A program made the translations under genes and the position numbers. This document shows positions 10,501 to 17,101 of a DNA stretch of 64,000 nucleotides, piece by piece; positions within the stretch are counted from its first letter, which is position 1, and each line of letters starts with the position of its first letter. This DNA comes from Bacteroidota bacterium (GTDB taxonomy: Bacteria; Bacteroidota; Bacteroidia; Bacteroidales; Cfx3-03): contig JACAUB010000001.1 of the NCBI GenBank assembly GCA_013390605.1, positions 2,443,086 through 2,507,085 on the forward strand. The letters are read 5' to 3'. The notes beneath the pieces were generated by a model. That model saw only the letters and a program-made list of their open reading frames with translations. It did no database searches and was not told the DNA's origin.

Positions 10501-10673
10501 CCAAAAGTTGGTGCTCCCGGAGGATGTCCAATCTGAAGTTTATAGGCAGTTGAAATATGTTCACCCGGATCCCACCAACTTACCGTTGGTTCAATGGTAA
10601 GGAAATAAACAACCGTTGCTATGGCAAAGGCTACCCAACCAATAATATTGTTCAGCTTGTTGTACTGCTTCAT
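7593..10673 (-). CDS. DUF2723 (GT117-type) multi-pass membrane glycosyltransferase
   Basis: This large membrane protein (1026 residues) belongs to the DUF2723/TMEM260-like family, classed with protein O-mannosyltransferase-like GT-C enzymes. In Bacteroidota these are candidates for glycosylating exported proteins. The N-terminal motif TVSWWDPGEHISTAYKLQIGHPPGAPTFGLIGR carries the D/E pair of the first extracytoplasmic loop typical of GT-C enzymes. About ten membrane helices follow over residues 10-600, then a soluble C-terminal half. The start at ATG 10673 (MKQYNKLNN) was preferred; the longer frame begins with TTG at 10694. It is probably monocistronic: upstream lies a terminator for the fucosidase gene, and downstream is the T9SS cargo gene. 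Confidence 0.85.
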   Translation of the reverse strand: MKQYNKLNNIIGWVAFAIATVVYFLTIEPTVSWWDPGEHISTAYKLQIGHPPGAPTFGLIGRFFSLFAFGNVHKVAILINAMLSLSSSFTILFLFWIITRLSRKMIHVEGEMSSVQMWTVFAAGFIGAMAFTFSDSFWFSAVEANLFGMSFLCTAIVVWAMLRWEDEVDKPYHNRWLLFIAFIIGLSIGVHLLNILTIPALALLFYFKKYKTTTIKGIIVTLLSSIVILGTVMYFVIPEIPKLAGTFELFFVNSFGLPFNSGIILYSLLLVGLVVFGLIYSHKKNKVLLNTILLGFTFLLIGYSSFLMLVIRSNAGTPINFGAPKDPLSLVSFLNREQYGTWPLAYGNYYDAPVVGYKDGNPVYKKDFKTGKYVVIDDQKEVSPIYDPAFCSIFPRMWASDSDRRGASEFYQKWGGPGVQISVTGNDGKPTTLSRPTFGENLRFFKDYQVGWMYMRYLMWNFSGRQNDVQSFGDNINGNWLTGIPFIDKARLGHSQIDLPERYQNKGKAVYFMLPFLLGLLGMFYQVKKDYKGSLMVFMLFIMTGIAIVVFLNQKPYEPRERDYSYAASFMAFAIWVGLGVVCLVDWLKKLMKDREILAVGIVGVLTLILVPGIMAQQNWKSHDRSNKYAARDFGQNYLVPCDSQGILFTNGDNDTYPLWYNQEVEGVKTDVRDVNLELSGGSWYVNQLFSKNYESEPMPLTLNKEQYQQGTNDAIPYNDLGIKDYVDLRDFIGFIKSSDPRTFATMENGRTLKIFPTKKIKIAVDTAACFRNGIVPAYMRKMMVDTIYYTIKTNVLYKNDLVLLDLLATNNWKRPVYFSAPWTVAKCADIDKFCFLEGWAYKFMPVKTDSTDYVNSMGGIDGYGSYDILMNKCKWGNLADPKVYVDPESRTNIMRFKQNVVRTAGWMIRHNEKKKAIDLLVLNEKCFPYKKFIPESYDLSFVELYYQVGDIKKANDLVELMLKYYSQDLTYYNSYSPDRRVVFQEEMRTALGVMQQLTTVTTSYKQKQLATKAQALFDQNVKYFQ

Positions 10674-10795
10674 TCTTTTAAAAATTTTGTACAAATTTAA
10701 GTTTAAAAGGCATTAAAACTAAGACTTACAGCAAAAACAGCCATTACTTTTCTATAAATTTAACAACTTGTATGATATCCAACATGTACAACAAA

Positions 10796-10834
10796 AAAAG
10801 AGCCTGTTTATCAGAAGATAATACAGGCTCTTTT
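10796..10834 (-). terminator. Intrinsic terminator after GH29 gene
   Basis: Perfect 12-bp arms AAAAGAGCCTGT and ACAGGCTCTTTT enclose a 15-base loop. On the minus strand the hairpin is followed by a run of seven T (from 10799 down to 10793). It sits about 140 bases past the stop of the leftward fucosidase gene and so ends that transcript before the DUF2723 promoter. Confidence 0.85.
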
Positions 10835-10882
10835 GTGTAATAAAGTTCTACATTTTAGCTTTTCGGCATTCCAACCAGCTTT

Positions 10883-10964
10883 GTCATTTCGACCATTAGG
10901 AAGAAATATGCTTTTAATATTGAGATATGCTTTTATGGTGATCTACCGCTTCGCTCGAAATGAA
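10883..10964. repeat. Interspersed palindromic repeat, copy 1
   Basis: The element begins GTCATTTCGACCATTAGG-AAGAAAT and ends CGCTCGAAATGAAG, so its ends are inverted copies of a TCATTTCGA core. ATATGCTTTT occurs twice inside it. Related copies lie at 26222-26337 and 32514-32578. The family resembles the REP-like GTCATTTCGACC...GGAGAAAT intergenic repeats known from Bacteroidota genomes. Confidence 0.6.
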
Positions 10965-10974
10965 GGCACTATAG

Positions 10975-12456
10975 TTAAATCACCTTGCTTACTTTAATCG
11001 TCCAGGCATATTGACAAGGTGCATTCATTCTTAGTTTTTTTGGAATCATCACCTTAAATCCATTACCATCTTTAACCCATTTTAATTTTTCCTTAGCGCC
11101 AAGTAGCGTAACATTTGCACCTGTAGCAGGCTGATGAGATTTTATTGTTATCTCAGCAGGCATTTCTTTTTCATCTTTTCCAGCCAGATAAAAGAAATAA
11201 ACAGTACCGTTATTCTGTTTGGTCATACAGATATTAGCCTCTTTAAAAGGCTCAATAGGCTTACTATTATAAATACCTTCACTGTTTATCTTCATCCAAT
11301 CGCCATACTCTTTCAATAAGTCATAAGCACCTTGTTGCCATTTTCCATCAGGTCCGGGGGCAATATTCAAAAGCAGGTTTCCACCTTTAGCCACTACATC
11401 TATCAACATTTGAATTCCATCATGACCACTCATATATTTGGCGTCGGGTGTATAAGACCATCCTCCACCCGAGATGATACATGATTCCCAAGGATAAGGA
11501 AGTGTTTTTTCTGGAACTCTGTTTTCAGGAGTAAGATAATTTTGGTTTTTACCATGAACAGCACGATCTACTACAATTAAACCAGGTTGCTTAGCTCTTA
11601 CTTTTTCAACCAGTTCGTCCATTTTGATATCCTGATTAACAATACGATGCTTTATAAATCCAGAAGGACCTTCTTTGATTGCATCTTTATAGAATGCATC
11701 GGTTTCACTCTTGGTAGTCTTGGCAACCCAACCTCCATCTAACCAAAGAATATCCATCTTCCCATAATCAGACATCAATTCGAGTATCTGGTTATGCGTA
11801 AATTCAACAAATTTATTCCATTTCTCAGGATATAATTCTGGATCATAATTCACATTACGATCGAGTGGAGGGAAATAAGGATCCCAATAATAAGGAGTAT
11901 TCCAATCAGGTTTTGAAAAATAGGCGCCAGTCCAGAGTCCTTCATTTCTGAAAGCATTAAAAATCTCTTTAGCTATATTTGATTTAGGATTCGTACTAAA
12001 CGGGCAATCCTTATCAGTAACCTTATAGTTTGTATACTTTGAATCGAACATACAGAAACCATCATGATGCTTTGTTGTGAATACAACATACTTCATTCCA
12101 GCGGCTTTAGCAGCTTTAGCCCACTGCTCTGGATTAAAACCAGTCGGGTTAAATGTTTTCTTAAGTGCCTCATAATCTTTTTTATATTCACTATAGTTTT
12201 GAGGATTACTTCCTTTTTTACGTTCGCACCATCCATAATCTTCCGGACAGAGTGACCATGATTCAACAATACCCCATTGGCTATAATTACCCCAATGCAT
12301 CAAAAGACCAAACTTGATATTCTGCCACTGATTCAATTTTTCAATAACCAATGGATCCTTTTCAGGTACATACCTTTCATCTTCATATATGGCTTGTGCA
12401 AACAGATTCATTTGCAAGGAGATGAAGGTAAACAATAGTAATAATCCTCGTTTCAT
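10975..12456 (-). CDS. Alpha-L-fucosidase, glycoside hydrolase family 29
   Basis: This is an exported GH29 exo-glycosidase that removes alpha-L-fucose from glycans. The start at 12456 was chosen because MKRGLLLLFTFISLQMNLFAQ is a signal peptide; the frame to 12627 adds 57 unlikely residues. In the 493-residue protein, FGLLMHWGNYSQWG (about 49-62) and TTKHHDGFCMFDS (127-139) are the GH29 substrate-binding blocks. D240 in DILWLDGG is the expected catalytic nucleophile. An alpha-fucosidase barrel occupies residues 40-390 and a C-terminal beta-sandwich follows. No SusCD pair or other glycosidase is adjacent, so it is a stand-alone scavenging enzyme here. A good promoter lies at 12559-12589. Confidence 0.92.
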   Translation of the reverse strand: MKRGLLLLFTFISLQMNLFAQAIYEDERYVPEKDPLVIEKLNQWQNIKFGLLMHWGNYSQWGIVESWSLCPEDYGWCERKKGSNPQNYSEYKKDYEALKKTFNPTGFNPEQWAKAAKAAGMKYVVFTTKHHDGFCMFDSKYTNYKVTDKDCPFSTNPKSNIAKEIFNAFRNEGLWTGAYFSKPDWNTPYYWDPYFPPLDRNVNYDPELYPEKWNKFVEFTHNQILELMSDYGKMDILWLDGGWVAKTTKSETDAFYKDAIKEGPSGFIKHRIVNQDIKMDELVEKVRAKQPGLIVVDRAVHGKNQNYLTPENRVPEKTLPYPWESCIISGGGWSYTPDAKYMSGHDGIQMLIDVVAKGGNLLLNIAPGPDGKWQQGAYDLLKEYGDWMKINSEGIYNSKPIEPFKEANICMTKQNNGTVYFFYLAGKDEKEMPAEITIKSHQPATGANVTLLGAKEKLKWVKDGNGFKVMIPKKLRMNAPCQYAWTIKVSKVI

Positions 12457-12789
12457 TTTTTTTGGCTTAAATATTTGAGATTTGAGAGTTTTAGAATAAA
12501 AGCTATGAACATGAAACAACTTGATAAATTTATTAAACAAGCCATAACAATTAGCACTCAAAAGTAAAGAAGAAATGCAATATTTACAAGAGAAACGAAA
12601 ATAGGAAAACATTTTGATCAAATTCACTTTTTATAAATGAAAACACTTAAAGATTCATGATTAAAAATCTTTAATTTTATACCATAAAATATGATGCAAT
12701 AAATAATGCACACGGAATCTTTGATGATCGATAAAACATCAAAGTTCTTCACCTATTTTTTAAATCAATAAGGACAAATAGAGAAGGCG
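12457..12789. other. Divergent intergenic region, fucosidase and small unknown gene
   Basis: This 333-base AT-rich spacer contains the minus-strand fucosidase promoter at 12559-12589. Nothing else was recognised. The promoter of the rightward gene at 12790 must lie in 12600-12780, but I see no clear consensus match. Confidence 0.5.
12559..12589 (-). promoter_or_regulatory. Bacteroidota-type promoter of the GH29 gene
   Basis: Read on the minus strand, TTG (12589-12587) is followed by exactly 20 bases and then TACTTTTG (12566-12559). This fits the phylum consensus of a -33 TTG and a -7 TAnnTTTG. Transcription would begin near 12552, giving a leader of about 95 bases before the ATG at 12456. 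Confidence 0.6.
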
Positions 12790-13116
12790 ATGTTACAGAA
12801 GCAATTTTGGGAAGGTTTTACAAATATAGAACGACTCGATGCCATTAATAAAATTCAAAATATCATTTCGAATAATGCAGGATGCATTATTAATTTTAAT
12901 CGGTTTTCAGATTTGGCTTTAAGTTTGATGCTTGAAGTAGAGCCAGATAAAGTAATTGCGCTCTATGAAGCACTAAATAATTACATGACTGTTACTGGAC
13001 TACCAGAAGGATATGAAAACGAAAAGACATTAAGAGATATAACTATATTCTTCAATATTACTTTTGGGAAGGGCAAAGGTGATCTCAGCATTGAAGTACC
13101 TCAGGTTCCAGGGTGA
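12790..13116 (+). CDS. Small protein of unknown function
   Basis: This is a 108-residue, probably cytoplasmic protein beginning MLQKQFWEGFTNIERLDAINKIQNIISNNAGCIINF. It is predicted to be mainly helical, with a C-terminal tail rich in glycine and lysine (GKGKGDLSIEVPQVPG). No signal peptide, membrane helix or known motif is visible. It is monocistronic and convergent with the Nudix-type regulator, with 25 bases between the stops. Its codon use is like that of its neighbours, which supports a real gene, but I do not recognise the family. Confidence 0.65.
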   Translation: MLQKQFWEGFTNIERLDAINKIQNIISNNAGCIINFNRFSDLALSLMLEVEPDKVIALYEALNNYMTVTGLPEGYENEKTLRDITIFFNITFGKGKGDLSIEVPQVPG

Positions 13117-13141
13117 TACAAAAATCAACAAACCAAACCGT

Positions 13142-13831
13142 TTACAGAATTAATCTTACGATACGATCAACTTTAGCAGTTGCATCATTGGTTTTGTACT
13201 TATAATAATAAGCTCCTTTTTTTGATCCGGTTTTATCTTTATTGTCAAGTCGTTCTAAAACCTTCAACGAAAGTATTCTTTTTCTAAAGTTGCCTGAATC
13301 TAATGAACATTGAAAAATAGCCTCGTAAAGACTGCGTAACTGAATAATGGTAAATTGTTCAGGCAACAATTCCTGTCCTATCAACGTGTAATTTGCCTTA
13401 TGCTGAAGTTTTTCTAAGGCTGCTGTTACCATATCCCGGTGATCAAAAATTAATTCGGGCAACTGCTGTATCGGCCACCAAACAGCTCCATGGTCATTCC
13501 ACAAATCCTTATCATTGAAATCCATTCGAATAAGTGCATAGTTAGCAATACTAACCACACGTGCACCCGGATCGCGATCTGATTTCGAAAACACCTGAAC
13601 CTGATCAAGGTAAATATCTTTAAGTCCTGTAATCTGATACAATATCCGTCCTGCCGCCTCTTCAACCGTTTCTGATTCTTGAACAAAACCACCCATTAAC
13701 GACCACTGTCCTTTGAGGGGCTCAAAGTTTCGATTGTACAAAAGCAGATGCAATTCACTTTCTCGATAGCCAAATATTACACAATCTACTGATAAAAAAT
13801 GCTTTGGATGATTATAAAACGGTTGTTGCAT
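13142..13831 (-). CDS. Nudix-fold winged-helix transcriptional regulator (AraR/NrtR type)
   Basis: This 229-residue protein has an N-terminal Nudix-fold domain (residues 10-150) and a C-terminal winged helix (about 155-225, LLPEQFTIIQLRSLYEAIF ... SGNFRKRILSLKVLERL). The Nudix box at 48-70 is degenerate: G48, E54, R62 and G69 remain, but the catalytic glutamates at 63, 66 and 67 are I, Q and I. The domain should therefore sense a ligand rather than hydrolyse a nucleotide. This is the design of NrtR and of the Bacteroides arabinose regulator AraR. The binding ligand and operators cannot be assigned, and no sugar operon is adjacent. Confidence 0.85.
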   Translation of the reverse strand: MQQPFYNHPKHFLSVDCVIFGYRESELHLLLYNRNFEPLKGQWSLMGGFVQESETVEEAAGRILYQITGLKDIYLDQVQVFSKSDRDPGARVVSIANYALIRMDFNDKDLWNDHGAVWWPIQQLPELIFDHRDMVTAALEKLQHKANYTLIGQELLPEQFTIIQLRSLYEAIFQCSLDSGNFRKRILSLKVLERLDNKDKTGSKKGAYYYKYKTNDATAKVDRIVRLIL

Positions 13832-14004
13832 CGAAAACGGTTTGTTGTATATAATTTTAATTGGTATAGTTGATACTGAAAAAAATTCTAAAACAAAATT
13901 ACATTATAAAATCATTTAACAAACAAGTAATTAAATAATATAACACTAAACTGTCACTTGTTAAAAGCAACACATAAACTTATAAATAAACAGATAAGAT
14001 ATTT

Positions 14005-14181
14005 TTAACGATTCTTATTATTTATCTCTTTTAATAGGCCTGCTGAACCAGAAATAGTTTTTGACAACGGTTTTATTTCGGCTTTAGCTTCAATGTTTTC
14101 AGAAATACATCCTTTTGAAAAATCTTTTAACAGATTTGCCAATCCGCGACCACTGAGTGTTGAGTAGATTTTATCTTTCAC
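14005..14181 (-). CDS. Possible small protein or gene remnant
   Basis: A short frame from GTG 14181 to TAA 14005-14007 encodes about 58 residues, starting VKDKIYSTLSGRGLANLL and ending GLLKEINNKNR. An in-frame stop lies 13 codons upstream, at 14212-14214, with no ATG between. The composition is protein-like (helical, lysine-rich) and GC content is above the surroundings. It may be the 3' end of a decayed gene or a small peptide gene. No family was recognised. Confidence 0.3.
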   Translation of the reverse strand: MKDKIYSTLSGRGLANLLKDFSKGCISENIEAKAEIKPLSKTISGSAGLLKEINNKNR

Positions 14182-14736
14182 GATTTTCGATATGCTTAGT
14201 ACAAAAACGAATTAGTAATAGAGCAATAAATACAGTTCAGTCCTGAATTTTGGCTATTAAAATCATTTAAAGAAAAATAACATTCATTCCTTAGGCTACT
14301 TTATTGCAAGGGGCGAATATATATTAATATTCTGAATTTAATATTAATTTATCATTATTTTTTTCAACTTAAATAAACTCTGATTATCAATTAATTATAA
14401 TTATTTTGTTAATAAGTAGGTAGAATAGATAAGCTAATTTAAAAAAATAAATGTATTTTTTACTCAAAATAATTATTTATAGAATTGTTTTATTTTCGAA
14501 CCATCTTTTTTAAAATTAAACTGAGATCAGAATCATAGCTTTACACACCAACAGATCCGAACATTGAGAATTTCAAACTCATTTTTAAGACACTTCAAGA
14601 TTAATTATCACTAATATCTTGGTTTAAAATCATAAATCAGTTTTATGAAAGTCCCAAAATGGTTCCCAAATGTTCCATTTATACATCCCCGCTTCAGAGT
14701 AGATACAGGGGTAACTCACCCTCTAGAGGAGCGTTT

Positions 14737-14783
14737 GGGGTGGAGATACCCTGGATATGGGGTGCAGATGGGGTGGAGATACC
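14737..14783. repeat. 33-bp direct repeat in a GC-rich patch
   Basis: GGGGTGGAGATACC occurs at 14737-14750 and again at 14770-14783, so the period is 33 bases. The flanking patch (14659-14790) is much more GC-rich than the AT-rich DNA around it. A similar patch with short tandem repeats lies at 47579-47680, and both contain CCCTGGATAT. Confidence 0.55.
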
Positions 14784-14971
14784 TTTCGTTATGAGAGCGA
14801 ATTATCATACTCATGAAGATATCGCAAGTTTGATTGAAGAGAAATTGAAATTGATAATTAATTATACTTAAATGAAGATAAAGCGAAGCTTGAATTTAGT
14901 AAAAAAAGCTAAAGAGCAGGCATAATTATGAAGTTTAACAAAAAATATAGGCATCCTTAAAAACACTGAAA

Positions 14972-16924
14972 CTAAACAATTTCAATAATATGATCTTTCG
15001 GAAATAATACAGTGAAATCAGAACCAATACCGAACGTACTATCTACTTTAATTGTTCCTCCATGTTTTTCTATAAATTCTTTGCATAAAATCAAACCCAG
15101 TCCGGTTCCATTTTCATTAGCAGTACCAACACAAGTAAACTTATTATCTATTTTAAACAGTTTCTCCAGATTTTCAGGTTTAATACCTACCCCACTATCT
15201 TTAATACTCAATTCAATATGATTAGGATCTTCATTGACGCTAACAACTACCATTCCATTAAGGGGTGTAAACTTAATTGCATTGGTTAAAAGATTTCGGA
15301 CAATAGTATTAATCATATTTTTATCCGCTTGAATAAAGATATCTGGAACAGGTTTTACCACAATCTGAATTCCTTTTTGAGAAGCCTGACTAATAACAAG
15401 ATTCACATTTTCGAGAATAATATCAACCAAATTAATAGCAGATGGAGTAAATGAGAGCCCACCTAACTGCGATCGTGTCCAGACTAAAAGATTATCGAGC
15501 AGTTCCAAGGTATGTTTAGCGGACTGATCAATGATAGAGATAAAACGACGTACTTTTTCATGATCATAATCATCTAAATTATTCACTAATAAATCTGAAA
15601 AACCCATGATTGAATTAAACGGATTCTTAAGATCGTGAGCAATTATTGAGAGGAATTGATCTTTCATTGTATTAGCCTCTTTCAGCTGATCAGAATATTC
15701 ACTTAGTCTTTTCTCTCGTTCAACCTCCTCATTTATATTCAAATAGGCTACAATAACACCATCCTTATCAGGTAATGGAGCAGCCGTTACATTAAGCCAC
15801 GTCTTATTTTCTTCCTCATCAATAATACCTAGTTCAACATTTTCAATACGCTTCATTTGCTTAAGCGCCATCATACCAGGGACTTCTTCCGAAGGCATGG
15901 CAGATCCATCACGACGAATTATTTTCCATCTAGAATCATCCAATGTTCTTGTACTTTGATCTTTAACCGAAAGTTTTAACAATCTTTCGGCCTCTTTATT
16001 CCCTGATAAAATGTTACCTTTCAAATCTGAAATGGTTATTCCAACAGGCAGAAATTCAAACAACTGTCTATATTTATCTTCACTTTTTTGAAGCGAAATT
16101 TCCATTAGTTTTCGATCGGTGATATCAGAAAATATAGTTGCAAAATGACCAGCTTTGGGTTGATAGGCATAGACTTGATAATATTTATTTAATGATTCTT
16201 CATAATTTTCAAATTCGATGGGGGTACCTGTAAGAGCAACCAAACCACATCTTTCTATCCAAGAATATTCAATTTGAGGCATAATCTCGAGGACTCGTTT
16301 TCCTATTATATCATTCCGACTATACCCGGTCAGCTTTTCAAAAGCAGGATTAATTTCAATAAATCGATAGTCGATCGGAATACCCTTATCATCTGTTATC
16401 ATTTCATGAACGGCAAAGCCACTTGGCATATTTCGAAAAAGTTGTTGGAACTCCTCTCTACTCTCTGTTGAGCGAGTTTGCGTTTCACGGCAACGGGTAT
16501 TTTCTATTACAATCGAAATACTGTGTGTAAAACAACCCATTGGGTCGTAGAGTGCAATTGAATTTATGACTACAGGTAATATTTGTTGATTTTTTTTAAT
16601 CAAATCAAGCTCCAGATGATTAGCAAATCCCTGTATTTTAAATTTCGGGAAGTTATAAGTAAAAACAACGCGGCTTTCCGGTGATAATATATCCAGGATA
16701 TTTAGTTTATCTACAATCTCTTCACGCGTATATCCTAAAAGATCTAGTTCATTCTGATTAATATTGACAATTAGGCCATCTTTATTTAATGAATGAAAAT
16801 TAATAGGAGCCTTTGAACTCAAATCATGAAGTTTAATTATCGCTTCGAGTTCCCTTACTCTCAATTCCAATACATCACAAGATGATTCTTCCTGCATGGC
16901 TATTAATCTCAAAAATAAACACAT
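14972..16924 (-). CDS. Multi-PAS sensor histidine kinase
   Basis: This is a soluble-looking 650-residue sensor kinase. Three PAS-type domains run over about residues 40-150 (NKDGLIVNINQNELDLLGY), 160-275 (FRNMPSGFAVHEM ... FEKLTGYSRNDIIGKRVLEIMPQ) and 285-400 (FEFLPVGITISDLKGNILSGN). The HisKA domain has the phosphorylated His430 in IIAHDLKNPFNS. The ATPase domain shows the N-box (NLLTNAIKF), G1 (DSGVGI) and G2 (GTGLGL). There is no membrane helix and no receiver domain. It is an orphan kinase: the nearest response regulator, at 21765, has its own partner. An alternative start at 16897 (MQEESSCDV) would remove nine residues. Confidence 0.92.
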   Translation of the reverse strand: MCLFLRLIAMQEESSCDVLELRVRELEAIIKLHDLSSKAPINFHSLNKDGLIVNINQNELDLLGYTREEIVDKLNILDILSPESRVVFTYNFPKFKIQGFANHLELDLIKKNQQILPVVINSIALYDPMGCFTHSISIVIENTRCRETQTRSTESREEFQQLFRNMPSGFAVHEMITDDKGIPIDYRFIEINPAFEKLTGYSRNDIIGKRVLEIMPQIEYSWIERCGLVALTGTPIEFENYEESLNKYYQVYAYQPKAGHFATIFSDITDRKLMEISLQKSEDKYRQLFEFLPVGITISDLKGNILSGNKEAERLLKLSVKDQSTRTLDDSRWKIIRRDGSAMPSEEVPGMMALKQMKRIENVELGIIDEEENKTWLNVTAAPLPDKDGVIVAYLNINEEVEREKRLSEYSDQLKEANTMKDQFLSIIAHDLKNPFNSIMGFSDLLVNNLDDYDHEKVRRFISIIDQSAKHTLELLDNLLVWTRSQLGGLSFTPSAINLVDIILENVNLVISQASQKGIQIVVKPVPDIFIQADKNMINTIVRNLLTNAIKFTPLNGMVVVSVNEDPNHIELSIKDSGVGIKPENLEKLFKIDNKFTCVGTANENGTGLGLILCKEFIEKHGGTIKVDSTFGIGSDFTVLFPKDHIIEIV

Positions 16925-17030
16925 TTATTCCTTTCCCCAAAAGAATAACATACTAAATTACAACAATTTTAGCTAAATTTTACATTCCAGGGTGATTTTC
17001 TTTTGGTCATTAAAAGATTAAGGTGTACAT

Positions 17031-17066
17031 AAAAAAAGAGGTTGCCTCTGCGAATAAAGCAACCTC
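17031..17066 (-). terminator. Intrinsic terminator after ABC exporter operon
   Basis: Arms GAGGTTGC (17038-17045) and GCAACCTC (17059-17066) pair, and on the minus strand they are followed by seven T (17037-17031). It lies 36 bases past the stop of the FtsX-type permease gene, so it ends the leftward exporter operon. Confidence 0.8.
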
Positions 17067-17101
17067 AATTGAAACTTCCCAATTTGGCAACTAGAAAAGT
17101 A

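Larger units (their letters stand above)
10674..10974. other. Intergenic region with terminator and interspersed palindromic repeat
   Basis: This is a 301-base gap between the fucosidase stop and the DUF2723 start. It contains the intrinsic terminator at 10796-10834 and a degenerate interspersed repeat at 10883-10964, listed separately. The promoter of the DUF2723 gene should lie in 10674-10795, but no clear TAnnTTTG was found there. Confidence 0.6.
13832..14971. other. 1.1-kb region with little coding potential
   Basis: Most of this stretch is very AT-rich. It holds one possible small minus-strand gene (14005-14181) and a contrasting GC-rich patch at 14659-14783 with a direct repeat. The 70-codon plus-strand frame through that patch (14659-14871) is repetitive and is not accepted as a gene. 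No RNA gene was recognised. Confidence 0.6.

Noticed and set aside
14659..14871. 70-codon plus-strand frame through the GC-rich patch
   Set aside because: Half of it is the translation of a 33-bp direct repeat and there is no recognisable domain.
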